A stretch of 64,000 bases of DNA from NCBI GenBank assembly GCA_963804055.1, contig CAWDOU010000003.1:186001-250000 (forward strand), in the 5' to 3' direction. Made by a program: the position numbers and the translations under genes. Below are positions 35,222 to 43,652 of the stretch, piece by piece (positions within the stretch are counted from its first letter, which is position 1; each line of letters starts with the position of its first letter). The DNA is from Bog-473 sp963804055. Lineage in GTDB: Bacteria; Actinomycetota; Acidimicrobiia; Acidimicrobiales; RAAP-2. The notes beneath the pieces were generated by a model, which was not told the DNA's origin, searched no databases, and saw only the letters and a program-made list of their open reading frames with translations.

Positions 35222-36051
35222 GCGAGCCCTCCATGGATCCGAGGACGGACAACGCCGGCGGCAGTGCGGGAACCGGCGACGGAGAGGCCGGCGACGCCAT
35301 GCACGACCAGATGGAGACCGAGACGGCGGGCCCCCGCCGGAGGCCGCCGGAGACCGACACCGACCCGACCCGCCTCCTCCGCCGCTCGGCCCGGCGCAAG
35401 GAACGCGTCCCGACGGCGGGGGGCTCGACCCTCCACCTCCTCGTGCTCTCCTCGACGGTCGAGGACACCACCGTGGTGGACCTGGCCACCCGCACGGTCA
35501 TGCGGGTGCGCGTGCCCTGGCCCGAAGGGCACGAACCGGACATCAGCACCTTCGACGTCGTCGAGGTGACGCTGGCCGCCGATCCCGAGCGCGACGACCT
35601 GGCGCGTCCCGAGGCGACCACCGTGGCCGACCTGCCGCGCCATGTCGGCACGTTGCGGGGCCGCCATCTGCGCAAGCTCTTGCGGCGGCTCGTGGCCTCG
35701 CCGGACGGGCCACTGCTCGGATTCCCCGGGCCCTCGGCTCCCTACTGGGAGTTCCGCGGCTTCCGGCCCTCGGTGGCGCTCATTGAGCCGACCCGGCGGC
35801 CGCAGCTGATCCGGCGTCAGGCCGACGGCACGACGTGGGTCCGCTTCGGGTGGGACCGTGATGACGTCTGGCTCCCCGTGGAGGACCGCAACGCGGCCCG
35901 GGCGCTCGATGCGGCCCGGCGCGAGCGCCTGAGCGGGAAGAGCCTCGCCACCGCGCTGGGTTTCGATCCGCAATACCTCTTGGTCACGGTCAGTCCCCCG
36001 CGGGAGGGCCACTGCTACAAGGTGTGCGCCGCGGTGCTGCCGCGGGGCTGA
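35218..36051 (+). CDS. Hypothetical protein coupled to the YyaL-like gene, 277 aa
   Basis: The start ATG overlaps the upstream stop (ATGA), so the two genes are coupled. The N-terminal 65 residues are low-complexity (Asp/Glu/Gly, then Arg-rich). The ordered part begins near STLHLLVLSSTVEDTTVVDL and contains a beta-strand-rich section (ATRTVMRVRVPWPEGHEPDI), then LLGFPGPSAPYWEFRGFRPS, TTWVRFGWDRDDVWLPVED and a C-terminal LGFDPQYLLVTVSPPREGHC. I do not recognise a family. Confidence 0.7.
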   Translation: MSEPSMDPRTDNAGGSAGTGDGEAGDAMHDQMETETAGPRRRPPETDTDPTRLLRRSARRKERVPTAGGSTLHLLVLSSTVEDTTVVDLATRTVMRVRVPWPEGHEPDISTFDVVEVTLAADPERDDLARPEATTVADLPRHVGTLRGRHLRKLLRRLVASPDGPLLGFPGPSAPYWEFRGFRPSVALIEPTRRPQLIRRQADGTTWVRFGWDRDDVWLPVEDRNAARALDAARRERLSGKSLATALGFDPQYLLVTVSPPREGHCYKVCAAVLPRG

Positions 36052-36067
36052 GCCCCGGGCGCTCCGG

Positions 36068-36739
36068 TCAGCGGCCGAGCTTGCCCCCGGCCAGGTCCTC
36101 GGCCATGGCCCAGCCGAAGGCGACGAGACGGTCGCCCCGGTCGGACTTGAAGGTCTCGAAGTGGGTCTCGACCCCCTCGGGGATCTTGACCTTGGGGGCG
36201 TAGAAGTCGAGCCCGCCGGCGACGGAGCCGTCGCCCTTCAGGACGAAGGTGCGGTCGTCGAGCCGGCTCTCGCAGCCGAAGCGCTTCGAGAGTCGACGGG
36301 CCCAGGCCCGCTCTTCGCCCGAGGACTTGTGCCCCGGGAAGGGCACGACGTCCTGGAGCCCGTTGAAGGCGCGGAAACCCTCGGGGTTCAGCAGGCGGGT
36401 CCCCAGCAGGACGTCCTCGTCGGGGAAGGCCAGAAGGGCCCGGCGGTACTGGTCCGCCATGATGCCCTTGAGCGCCGCCTCCGCCCGCGAGGTGCGGTCG
36501 ACCAGCGCCAGTCCCACCAGCAGCGAGGGGGTGCCGCCGATGCGCTCGAGGGTGCAGAACGAGTAGCCCCGCAGCTTGTTCCCCTCGCGGGCCTGGGTGA
36601 TCAGCACCCACGCCTCACGCTCTTTGGAGAGATAGCCGATGTCGAAACCGGGTGGCCGGTCCGCACAAAGATCCGCCATTTCAACGAGCTCAGCATCGCT
36701 GAGCGCAGTGCAATCCTTGGTGCTCACTACGATCGGCAT
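36068..36739 (-). CDS. Conserved-looking hypothetical protein, 223 aa
   Basis: The product is soluble, with several beta strands separated by charged helices: PPGFDIGYLSKEREAWVLIT, LRGYSFCTLERIGGTPSLLV, RTSRAEAALKGIMADQYRRA and ALLAFPDEDVLLGTRLLNPE. The arrangement is loosely like an acetyltransferase fold, without a clear acetyl-CoA loop (R/Q-x-x-G-x-G/A). The C-terminal half includes FVLKGDGSVAGGLDFYAPKV. The family is unknown. It lies between the convergent end of the 35218 gene and the end of dnaE. Confidence 0.65.
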   Translation of the reverse strand: MPIVVSTKDCTALSDAELVEMADLCADRPPGFDIGYLSKEREAWVLITQAREGNKLRGYSFCTLERIGGTPSLLVGLALVDRTSRAEAALKGIMADQYRRALLAFPDEDVLLGTRLLNPEGFRAFNGLQDVVPFPGHKSSGEERAWARRLSKRFGCESRLDDRTFVLKGDGSVAGGLDFYAPKVKIPEGVETHFETFKSDRGDRLVAFGWAMAEDLAGGKLGR

Positions 36740-36824
36740 GGGGTCAGTCTACTGGTTGTGCTCCGAGCGATCCCAACCGGCCCGACCGTGCAGAGGGCGG
36801 TGCTGGTCTGCTACACCACCCGTC

Positions 36825-36840
36825 GCCCCAGTTCAGGGGC
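36825..36840 (-). terminator. Candidate hairpin downstream of dnaE
   Basis: A five-base-pair perfect GC stem (GCCCC/GGGGC) closes a six-base loop 26 bases past the dnaE stop. No T tract follows it on the minus strand; a T-rich run (TCTTTCCC) lies on the other side, so on the plus strand it would look like a classic terminator instead. High-GC bacteria often use hairpins without T tracts. It is weak evidence. Confidence 0.3.
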
Positions 36841-36865
36841 TCTTTCCCTCCGTGAAGCGGCCCGC

Positions 36866-39800
36866 TCAGGACAGGACGGCACTCTGGCCCAGCAGCCGTT
36901 TCAGCTCGCCCACCAGTCCGTTCCGGCAGTCCACGTTGAACTCCGGTGGGAGCTGCAGGACCTTGGCCCCGACGTGGAGCAGGACCGGCGACTGACCCGG
37001 ATGCCCGCTCAGCACGTCCTTGAGCCCGTCGACCTTGGCATCGGTGAGCACGCCGAGGGGCAGGGTGATGTGCAGGTTCTCCTGACCCCGTTCGAGGATC
37101 GGGCGGGAGACCTCCATGCAGACGATCTTCGGCTCCTCCTCACGGGTGTCGAGCCGCCCCCGCACCACCAGGATGGCGTCGTTCTCGATCAGGGCGCCGT
37201 ACTCGGCCATCGTCTTGGGGAAGACGAAGACCTCCATGGCCGCCTGGAGGTCTTCCAGCACGAACCGGGCCATGAGGTCGCCCTTCTTGGTGTACGAGCG
37301 CTTCAGCTCGGTCACGACGCCGCCCACCGACCGGACCGGGGCGCGGTCACCGACCGCCGTGTCGTCCTCGCGCATGTCGGAGAGGGTGCAGTCGGTGTGC
37401 CGGGCCATGGCCGCCTCGTAGCCCATGAGCGGGTGATCGCTCACGTAGAGGCCGAGCATCTCCTTCTCGAAGGCCAGGCGTTGAGCCTTGTCGAACTCGG
37501 TATCGGGGATGGTCACCTTGACCCCGCCCCAGCCGGGGTCGGCCTGCTCGTCCTCGAAGGCCGCGAAGAGGGAGGTGATGCCGAGGTCCTGCTCCTTGCG
37601 GCGCTCGAGCGTCCGGTCGACGATGGACTCCAGGACCAGGCACAGGCCCTGGCGCGGGTGCCCCAGCGAGTCGAAGGCGCCCCCCTTGACCAGCGACTCC
37701 ATGGTCCGCTTGTTCAGGACCACCGGGTCCACCCGGGCGCAGAAGTCGAAGATGTCCTCGAAGGCGCCGTTGGCGTTGCGCTCGGCCACGATCCGCTCCA
37801 CCAGGCTCTCGCCCACGTTTCGCACTGCGGCCAGGCCGAAGACGATCGACTGCTCGGGGCGGCGGGTACCGTCCTCGGCGACGGTGATGTCCGGAGCGAA
37901 CTCGGCCAGAGAGCGGTTCACGTCGGGCACCAGGACCTCGATCCCCATGGACCTGCACTCGGCGAGGTAGACGGCGGTCTTGTCCTTGTTGTCCTTCACC
38001 GACGTGAGCAACGCCGACATGTACTCGACCGGGTAATGCGCCTTGAGCCACGCCGTCTGGTACGCCACGAGCCCGTAGCCGTAGGAGTGCGACTTGTTGA
38101 ACGCGTAGTCGGCGAAGGGCTCGATGATGTCGAAGAGCTGCGTCCCCAGCTCCTCGCCGTAGCCCTCCGTGATGCACCCGGCGATGAACTTCTCGCGCTC
38201 GGCCGCAATGAGCTTGCGGATCTTCTTGCCGCAGGCCTTCCGGAGGTTGTCGGCCTCTTCGAGGCTGTACCCGGCGAATTTCTGGGCCACCCGCATGACG
38301 GACTCCTGGTAGAGCATCAGCCCGTAGGTGTCCTTCAGGATGGGTTCGATGTCCGGATGGAGGTAGGTGAGCTCCTTGCGCCCGTTCTTCAGCTCGGGAT
38401 AGTCCCGGTGCATGTTGGCGGCCATGGGTCCCGGGCGGTACAGGGCGACCAGCGCGGCCACGTCGTCGAAGCTCGTGGGTGCCAGGGCGCGCAGGGTCTG
38501 GCGCATCGCCACGCCCTCGAGCTGGAAGACCCCGATCGACTCGGCGCGCCGGAGCATCTCGAGGGTCGGCTCGTCCGCCAGGTCGACACCGTCGATGTCT
38601 GGCCGCTCGCCGGTCTCGGCCTCGATCAGGTCGAGGGCCCGCTCCATGACCGACAGGTTGCGCAGGCCCAGGAAGTCCATCTTGAGCAGCCCGAGGTCCT
38701 CGACCCCGTGCATTTCGTACTGGGTGACGATCGGCGCGTCCTCGGGATTCTCGCCGGCGCCCGGCTTGCGCTGAATGGGCAGGTAGTCGGTCAAGGGGTC
38801 CCGGGAGATCACGACCGCGGCGGCATGGATGCCGTCCTGGCGGCGCAGCCCCTCGAGCCCGAGCGCGACCTCGATGACCTCCTTGGCGTCGGGGTCCTCG
38901 TCGCGCATGGTCCGCAGCTCGGCCGCGGCGGCGTAGCCCTCCTCGTGGCCGTCGGTCTTGGTGATGCACGCGTGCAACGGCGTGTCGCGACCCATCACGA
39001 GCGGTGGCATGGCCTTGGCGATGCGGTCGCCGACGATGTAGGGCTTGCCGAGCACCCGTGCCGCATCGCGCACGGCGGCCCGGGCCTTGATCGTCGAGAA
39101 GGTGATGACCTGGGCGACGCGGTCGCTCCCGTACTTCTCGGCCGCGTAACGCATGACGTCGGCGCGGTAGCGCTCGTCGAAGTCCATGTCGATGTCGGGC
39201 ATCTGCTTGCGGCCCGGGTTCAAGAAGCGCTCGAAGAGGAGGTCGTAGCGGATCGGGTCGAGATCGACGATCTTGAGGCAGTACGCGACGCAGCACCCGG
39301 CAGCCGACCCGCGTCCCGGCCCCACCCGGATGTTCGACTCCCGGGCGAAGCGGATGAGGTCCCACACGACGAGGAAGTAGGCGGCGAAGCCCATGTTCCC
39401 GATGACGCTGAGCTCGTAGTCGAGCCGCTCCACCACCTCTGCGGGCAACGACGACCCGTAGCGCTCCCGTGCACCTTCGAAGGTCAGGTCGCGCAGGTAC
39501 GCCAGCGCCTTCTCCTCGTAGGTGTCGCCGCTGAAGCGGTCGGGCACCGGGAACTCGGGCAGGCTCGGCTTGCCCAACTCGATCTGCACGTCGGCGCGCT
39601 CGGCGATGAGGAGCGTGTTGTCACACGCTTCGGGGACGTCGCGGAAGAGGTGGCGCATCTCGGCCGCCGACTTCAGGTAGTGCTCGGTGCCCTCGAACTT
39701 GAAGCGGTTGGTGTCCGAGATGAGGGCGCCCGTCTGCACGCACAGCAGCGCGTCGTGGGCGACCGCGTCCTCACGGTGGGTGTAGTGGCTGTCGTTGGTC

Positions 39801-40453
39801 GCCAGGAGCGGTGCGTCGATCCGGCGGGCGATCTCAATCAGTTGCGGGTTCGTCCTGTGCTGGTCGGCGATGCCGTGGTCTTGGATCTCGACGAAGAGGT
39901 TCTCCTTGCCGAAGATGTCCTGCAGCCGGGCCGCCTTCTTCTCGGCGCCCTCGACGTCGCCCGCCAGCAGCGCCTGCAGCACCACGCCGCCCAGGCATCC
40001 CGTGGTGGCGATCAGTCCGGTGGAATGGCGCTCGAGCAGCTCCCAGTCGACGCGGGGCTTGTAGTAGTAGCCCTCGAGATAGGCCGCCGAGGACAGCTGC
40101 ATCAGATTGCGGTAGCCCTCGACCGTCTCGGCCAACAGAGTCAGGTGGTAGTAGAGCTTCTGGCCGCCCTCGACATCACCGCCCGTGTCGTCGACGCGGC
40201 CCCGGCGCACCGGGCGCTCCGTGCGCGACTCGCCCGCCATGTAGGACTCGGTGCCGATGATGGGCACGACCCCCTGGTCGCGGCAGGCCTTGTAGAAGTC
40301 GAGGACTCCGTACATGTTCCCGTGGTCGGTGATGCCCAGCGCAGGCTGGCCGTCGGCCACGGCGGCCGCGACCAAGTCCCCCACCCGGGCGGCGCCGTCC
40401 AGCATGGAGAACTCGGTGTGGGTGTGCAGATGCGTAAACGACCGCTCCGACAC
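36866..40453 (-). CDS. dnaE: DNA polymerase III alpha subunit
   Basis: The 1195 aa product is the replicative polymerase subunit. The N-terminal PHP domain has FTHLHTHTEFSMLDG and GITDHGNMYGVLDFYKAC. The C-family polymerase active site has PDIDMDFDERYRADVM near residue 418. Conserved GPGRGSAAGCCVAYCL precedes it and the YQESVMRVAQKFAGYSLEEA section follows. An OB-fold region lies near the C terminus (VGGVVTELKRSYTKKGDLMA). GTG 40453 is chosen because AAAGGAGG lies four bases before it; the frame also opens further upstream. Size and order fit the actinobacterial DnaE1 type. Confidence 0.97.
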   Translation of the reverse strand: MSERSFTHLHTHTEFSMLDGAARVGDLVAAAVADGQPALGITDHGNMYGVLDFYKACRDQGVVPIIGTESYMAGESRTERPVRRGRVDDTGGDVEGGQKLYYHLTLLAETVEGYRNLMQLSSAAYLEGYYYKPRVDWELLERHSTGLIATTGCLGGVVLQALLAGDVEGAEKKAARLQDIFGKENLFVEIQDHGIADQHRTNPQLIEIARRIDAPLLATNDSHYTHREDAVAHDALLCVQTGALISDTNRFKFEGTEHYLKSAAEMRHLFRDVPEACDNTLLIAERADVQIELGKPSLPEFPVPDRFSGDTYEEKALAYLRDLTFEGARERYGSSLPAEVVERLDYELSVIGNMGFAAYFLVVWDLIRFARESNIRVGPGRGSAAGCCVAYCLKIVDLDPIRYDLLFERFLNPGRKQMPDIDMDFDERYRADVMRYAAEKYGSDRVAQVITFSTIKARAAVRDAARVLGKPYIVGDRIAKAMPPLVMGRDTPLHACITKTDGHEEGYAAAAELRTMRDEDPDAKEVIEVALGLEGLRRQDGIHAAAVVISRDPLTDYLPIQRKPGAGENPEDAPIVTQYEMHGVEDLGLLKMDFLGLRNLSVMERALDLIEAETGERPDIDGVDLADEPTLEMLRRAESIGVFQLEGVAMRQTLRALAPTSFDDVAALVALYRPGPMAANMHRDYPELKNGRKELTYLHPDIEPILKDTYGLMLYQESVMRVAQKFAGYSLEEADNLRKACGKKIRKLIAAEREKFIAGCITEGYGEELGTQLFDIIEPFADYAFNKSHSYGYGLVAYQTAWLKAHYPVEYMSALLTSVKDNKDKTAVYLAECRSMGIEVLVPDVNRSLAEFAPDITVAEDGTRRPEQSIVFGLAAVRNVGESLVERIVAERNANGAFEDIFDFCARVDPVVLNKRTMESLVKGGAFDSLGHPRQGLCLVLESIVDRTLERRKEQDLGITSLFAAFEDEQADPGWGGVKVTIPDTEFDKAQRLAFEKEMLGLYVSDHPLMGYEAAMARHTDCTLSDMREDDTAVGDRAPVRSVGGVVTELKRSYTKKGDLMARFVLEDLQAAMEVFVFPKTMAEYGALIENDAILVVRGRLDTREEEPKIVCMEVSRPILERGQENLHITLPLGVLTDAKVDGLKDVLSGHPGQSPVLLHVGAKVLQLPPEFNVDCRNGLVGELKRLLGQSAVLS

Positions 40454-40566
40454 CGGCCCTCCTTTCGCCACGTCTCGTGGAACTTACACCGGTGTCATTC
40501 GCTCCGGGCTAAGCAATGTACCTCGTGGCTGCGCGTCGGCCACTGACCACTCCTCCCCCGGCGAGC

Positions 40567-41106
40567 TCACAGGTAGGCCCCGGTGCGCCCGGTCTCCCCC
40601 GCCGAGGGCAGGCCCCGCTGGCGCATCTCCTCGAGCTGTGCCCGCGCTGCCATCTGCTGCGACATCAGGGTTGCCTGAATCCCGTGGAACAGCCCTTCGA
40701 GCCAACCGACCAGCTGGGCCTGGGCGATCCGCAGCTCGGCGTCGCTCGGCGCGTCGTTGCCGAACGGTGGGGCCATCCGCTCGAGCTCGGCCACCAGGTC
40801 GGGTGACAGCACCTCGGAGAGGTCACGGATCGACTGCTCGTAGATCTCACGCAGCCGCACCCGGCTCTTCTCGTCGAGCGGTGCGGACCGCACCTCGTCG
40901 AGCAGGGTCTTGACCATGGACCCGATGCGCAGCACCTTGGCCGGTTCGTTGACGGATTCGGTCTGGCGCTCCTCCCCCGCCTCGTCCCGGCTGCCGCCGG
41001 CCAGGACCTCGTCGGGTGACACGACCCCTGCCGCCCCGTCGTGCTGCGTCCCGCCTCCGGCCTCGGCCTCCGTCTCGCTCCGGTCGTCCTGCGTCGCTTC
41101 AGCCAT
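40567..41106 (-). CDS. bpa: Bacterial proteasome activator Bpa (PafE)
   Basis: The 179 aa product matches Bpa/PafE, an ATP-independent ring that opens the 20S proteasome of actinobacteria for unfolded proteins. The first 60 residues are acidic and disordered. The helical core holds KVLRIGSMVKTLLDEVRSAP, RVRLREIYEQSIRDLSEVLS and AQAQLVGWLEGLFHGIQATL. The C terminus is GAYL, close to the GQYL tail that docks Bpa on the proteasome alpha ring. ATG 41106 follows GGAAGG at about five bases. It implies a 20S proteasome elsewhere in the genome. Confidence 0.92.
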   Translation of the reverse strand: MAEATQDDRSETEAEAGGGTQHDGAAGVVSPDEVLAGGSRDEAGEERQTESVNEPAKVLRIGSMVKTLLDEVRSAPLDEKSRVRLREIYEQSIRDLSEVLSPDLVAELERMAPPFGNDAPSDAELRIAQAQLVGWLEGLFHGIQATLMSQQMAARAQLEEMRQRGLPSAGETGRTGAYL

Positions 41107-41217
41107 GGTGCCTTCCGTCTCCGTGCGCTCCACGCGCTCTTCGTGATCGTCGGGGTCGTCGCTCCCCGTGCTCTCCGGGGCGGCGATCGGCCCATGTTGC
41201 CACCGGCGGGATCCTGC

Positions 41218-42408
41218 TCACGGTGCCCGCCACCCCAACAGGGGAATCGACATCTCCGCCGGCGTCAGCGACCCGTGACGCGCCTTCAGCCGCAGTTCAC
41301 CCGTATCGGCGGGGTCGAGAAAGGCCGTCGGCGCGAACGGCACCAGGGCCACGTCCCCCAGCCGTGCCGCCACCTCGGCCGACGGCACGCCGCCGAGCCA
41401 GTCCTCGGCGATCATCTGCTCCTTGGTGCGCACCCAGGCGACGTCGCCGTGGAGGGCCTTCGCCGCCGCCGCCACGTCCGCTGTCGCACCGGGCCGGACG
41501 TGCAGCCAGCGGAACCGGCCCTCTCCGCTGATCAGCGTGACCGCCTCCATGATCTCGGGACCGATCAGCTCGACCGAGTCGCCCACCTCGACCTGTCCGT
41601 GGTCGGCCGTCACCACAAGCACCGCCCCGGGCGGGATCGCCTCCAGCACGTCGCCCACGAGGCGATCCACCGCGCGCAGCTCGTCGTCGTAGTACGGACC
41701 CAGCCCCTCGGCGTGGGCCACCTTGTCGATACCCTCGTAGTAGGCGTAGACGAACGGGGCTCCTCCCGCCGTGAGCTCGCGGACCGCAGTGACGAGCCCG
41801 GCCGGCGTGTGCCAGCGGTGAAGGTCCACATCGCCCAGATGCGCCGCCGTGAACCCCGTCGGCCCGAAGTCCTGACGCGTCACCACGGGTACGGGGACCT
41901 GCGCCCCGGGAAACGACTGGCAGGGCTGGAATGTCGACGCCGGCACCGACATGCGGGCGTCGACGCCGCGCAGGGACCACTGGAGCACGTTCATGACGTC
42001 GCCGTCGACGGCCACCCGGTAGCCGACCACCCCGTGCTCCGCCGGCACCTTCCCCGTCACGAGCGTGGTGAGGGCGCAGGCCGTGGTGCTCGGGGCCACG
42101 GAGGTGATGGGTCCCCCGGCACCCCCCGCGAGGATCGGCGCCAGGCCGCTCCGTTCCCGCAGCTGCACCTCTCCGAGGCCGTCGATCACGAGCAGCACGA
42201 TCTGGTTCGCCCCGGCCACCGGCTCGGGAAACCATCCGGGCAGCGCCGTGCGGCCCGGGTCGGCCAGCTCCCCGAGCAGGGTCGGCACGACGCGGTGGAG
42301 GCCTGCGCCGCCCCAGTCCGGCAGGACCGGTTCCGGCGGCTGACCAGGCCGCGCGCCCTGCTCCTCGTCCGATGGCGCCGTCGCCTGGGCCGTTGCGCCG
42401 TCAGTCAC
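41218..42408 (-). CDS. Type I phosphodiesterase / nucleotide pyrophosphatase family protein
   Basis: The 396 aa product is an alkaline-phosphatase-superfamily enzyme. Metal ligands fit VLLVIDGLGEVQL (first Asp), the nucleophile Thr in VAPSTTACALTTLVTGKVPA, and the later VVTADHGQVEVGD and YEGIDKVAHAEGLGPYYDDE (Asp/His ligands). AEHGVVGYRV is the family's loop. The likely role is hydrolysis of a phosphodiester or phosphonate-type bond; the substrate is unknown. There is no signal peptide. GTG 42408 is used but has no strong ribosome binding site. Divergent from the Rrf2 gene by 64 bases. Confidence 0.82.
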   Translation of the reverse strand: MTDGATAQATAPSDEEQGARPGQPPEPVLPDWGGAGLHRVVPTLLGELADPGRTALPGWFPEPVAGANQIVLLVIDGLGEVQLRERSGLAPILAGGAGGPITSVAPSTTACALTTLVTGKVPAEHGVVGYRVAVDGDVMNVLQWSLRGVDARMSVPASTFQPCQSFPGAQVPVPVVTRQDFGPTGFTAAHLGDVDLHRWHTPAGLVTAVRELTAGGAPFVYAYYEGIDKVAHAEGLGPYYDDELRAVDRLVGDVLEAIPPGAVLVVTADHGQVEVGDSVELIGPEIMEAVTLISGEGRFRWLHVRPGATADVAAAAKALHGDVAWVRTKEQMIAEDWLGGVPSAEVAARLGDVALVPFAPTAFLDPADTGELRLKARHGSLTPAEMSIPLLGWRAP

Positions 42409-42472
42409 GAAGGGACACCCTACGACCCACGCACCCCCTCTACCCACGAATGGGCCGGTAGGATCGCGTGGT

Positions 42473-42907
42473 GTGAGGGTTTCCACGCGGGGTGACTACG
42501 CCAGCAGGGCGCTGCTCTCGCTCGCCCTGCACGGGGCCGAGACGCCGACCTCGGTCCGGGACATCGCGGTCCGCACCGCCCTGCCCCAGCCCTATCTGGA
42601 GCAGATCCTCCTGGCTCTCAAGGGAGCCGGCCTGGTCCGGTCGAAGCGGGGCGTGGGCGGCGGCTACGTGCTGGCCCGGCCCCCCGAGGAGATCTCCCTG
42701 GCCCAGATCGTCTCCGCGGTCGACGGCCCCATTGCGGCCGGCGATTTCGGCGAACCCCACGAGAACGGCGCCTGTGACCACGAGGGCCAGTGCGTGCTGC
42801 TGGCGGTCTGGGCCGACGTCGGGGAGACCATCCGCACCCACCTGCAGTCCTACAGCCTGGCGGACATGGTCGCCCGGGCCCAGGGGGGCGTGGCGGCGAC
42901 CGTCTGA
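42473..42907 (+). CDS. Rrf2-family transcriptional regulator
   Basis: The 144 aa product has the Rrf2 winged helix (VSTRGDYASRALLSLALHG, then VRDIAVRTALPQPYLEQILL and VRSKRGVGGGYVLARPPEEI, the wing). The C-terminal cofactor loop is ENGACDHEGQCVLLAVW: only two Cys (C-x5-C) are present where IscR/NsrR-type members have three, the third place being close to Trp. It could still bind a [2Fe-2S] cluster with another ligand or sense by redox chemistry. GTG 42473 is used. It is divergent from the phosphodiesterase gene. Confidence 0.85.
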   Translation: MRVSTRGDYASRALLSLALHGAETPTSVRDIAVRTALPQPYLEQILLALKGAGLVRSKRGVGGGYVLARPPEEISLAQIVSAVDGPIAAGDFGEPHENGACDHEGQCVLLAVWADVGETIRTHLQSYSLADMVARAQGGVAATV

Positions 42908-42926
42908 GCGGTCGCTCGCTCGGTTC

Positions 42927-43499
42927 TCAGCCCCTCAGGTTCCACGCCTCAATGGCCGGCCAGTCGAGCTCCCAGCCCAGTACCGACACCGCTCCGGTTC
43001 GCAGCAGGAAGAACCGCCCGGCCACGGGCGGCAGACCGAGCCAGCGGGCCGTCAGGACGCGGAGGATGTGCCCGTGCGCCACGCACAGTGTGTCCGTCTC
43101 GAGCGCGCGGGCACGTTCGATGACCCGGTCGGCCCGCCGACCCACGTCGGCCGCCCGTTCGCCCTCGGGCACGCCCTCGTCCCACAGGGTCCAGCCGGGC
43201 CGCAGCTGGCGGATTTCGGCGCTGGTCAGCCCCTCGTAGGCGCCGTAGTCCCACTCCATCAGGTCGGGATCGGGCTCACCGTCGAAACCGGCCAGGGTGC
43301 ACGTCTCCTCCGCCCGGACCAGCGGGCTGGTCAGGACCTGCCCGAAGGTGGTGGGCCCGAATTGGCGCACGAGCGCTCCTGCGGCTTTTGCCTGCTCATA
43401 GCCCAGGGCGAGCAGGGGAATATCGGTGCGCCCCGTGTGTTTTCCGTTCTCGGACCACTCGGTGGCACCGTGTCGGAGCAGCACCATCCGGCCAGGCAT
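42927..43499 (-). CDS. Histidine phosphatase (phosphoglycerate-mutase-like) family protein
   Basis: The 190 aa product has the RHG motif (MVLLRHGATEWSENGKHTGR) with phospho-His, the SPLVRAEETCTLAG Arg region, EWDYGAYEGLTSAEIRQLRP and the second His in CVAHGHILRVLTARWLGLPP. It is a small-branch phosphatase; possible substrates include phosphosugars, alpha-ribazole phosphate or phosphoglycerate, undecided here. ATG 43499 is preferred over the longer frame to 44729. It is divergent from the sigma factor gene. Confidence 0.88.
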   Translation of the reverse strand: MPGRMVLLRHGATEWSENGKHTGRTDIPLLALGYEQAKAAGALVRQFGPTTFGQVLTSPLVRAEETCTLAGFDGEPDPDLMEWDYGAYEGLTSAEIRQLRPGWTLWDEGVPEGERAADVGRRADRVIERARALETDTLCVAHGHILRVLTARWLGLPPVAGRFFLLRTGAVSVLGWELDWPAIEAWNLRG

Positions 43500-43652
43500 G
43501 GGGCGTACACCACCACGGGCCGGAAATCGACGCAACTCGGTGCGAACACCCCGATGGAATGATCCGGAGGCCCCCTCGGTTATACCCGTCAGGTTCATCC
43601 CGGTTTCGCCCGGGTACGTACGACTGAGAGCGAGCGAAGAACGTCTGGAGCG

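Noticed and set aside
36161..40546. A 1461-codon open frame on the plus strand opposite dnaE
   Set aside because: The product is His/Val/Gly/Arg-rich without any domain, and the other strand has a perfect dnaE. It is a shadow caused by GC-biased codons.
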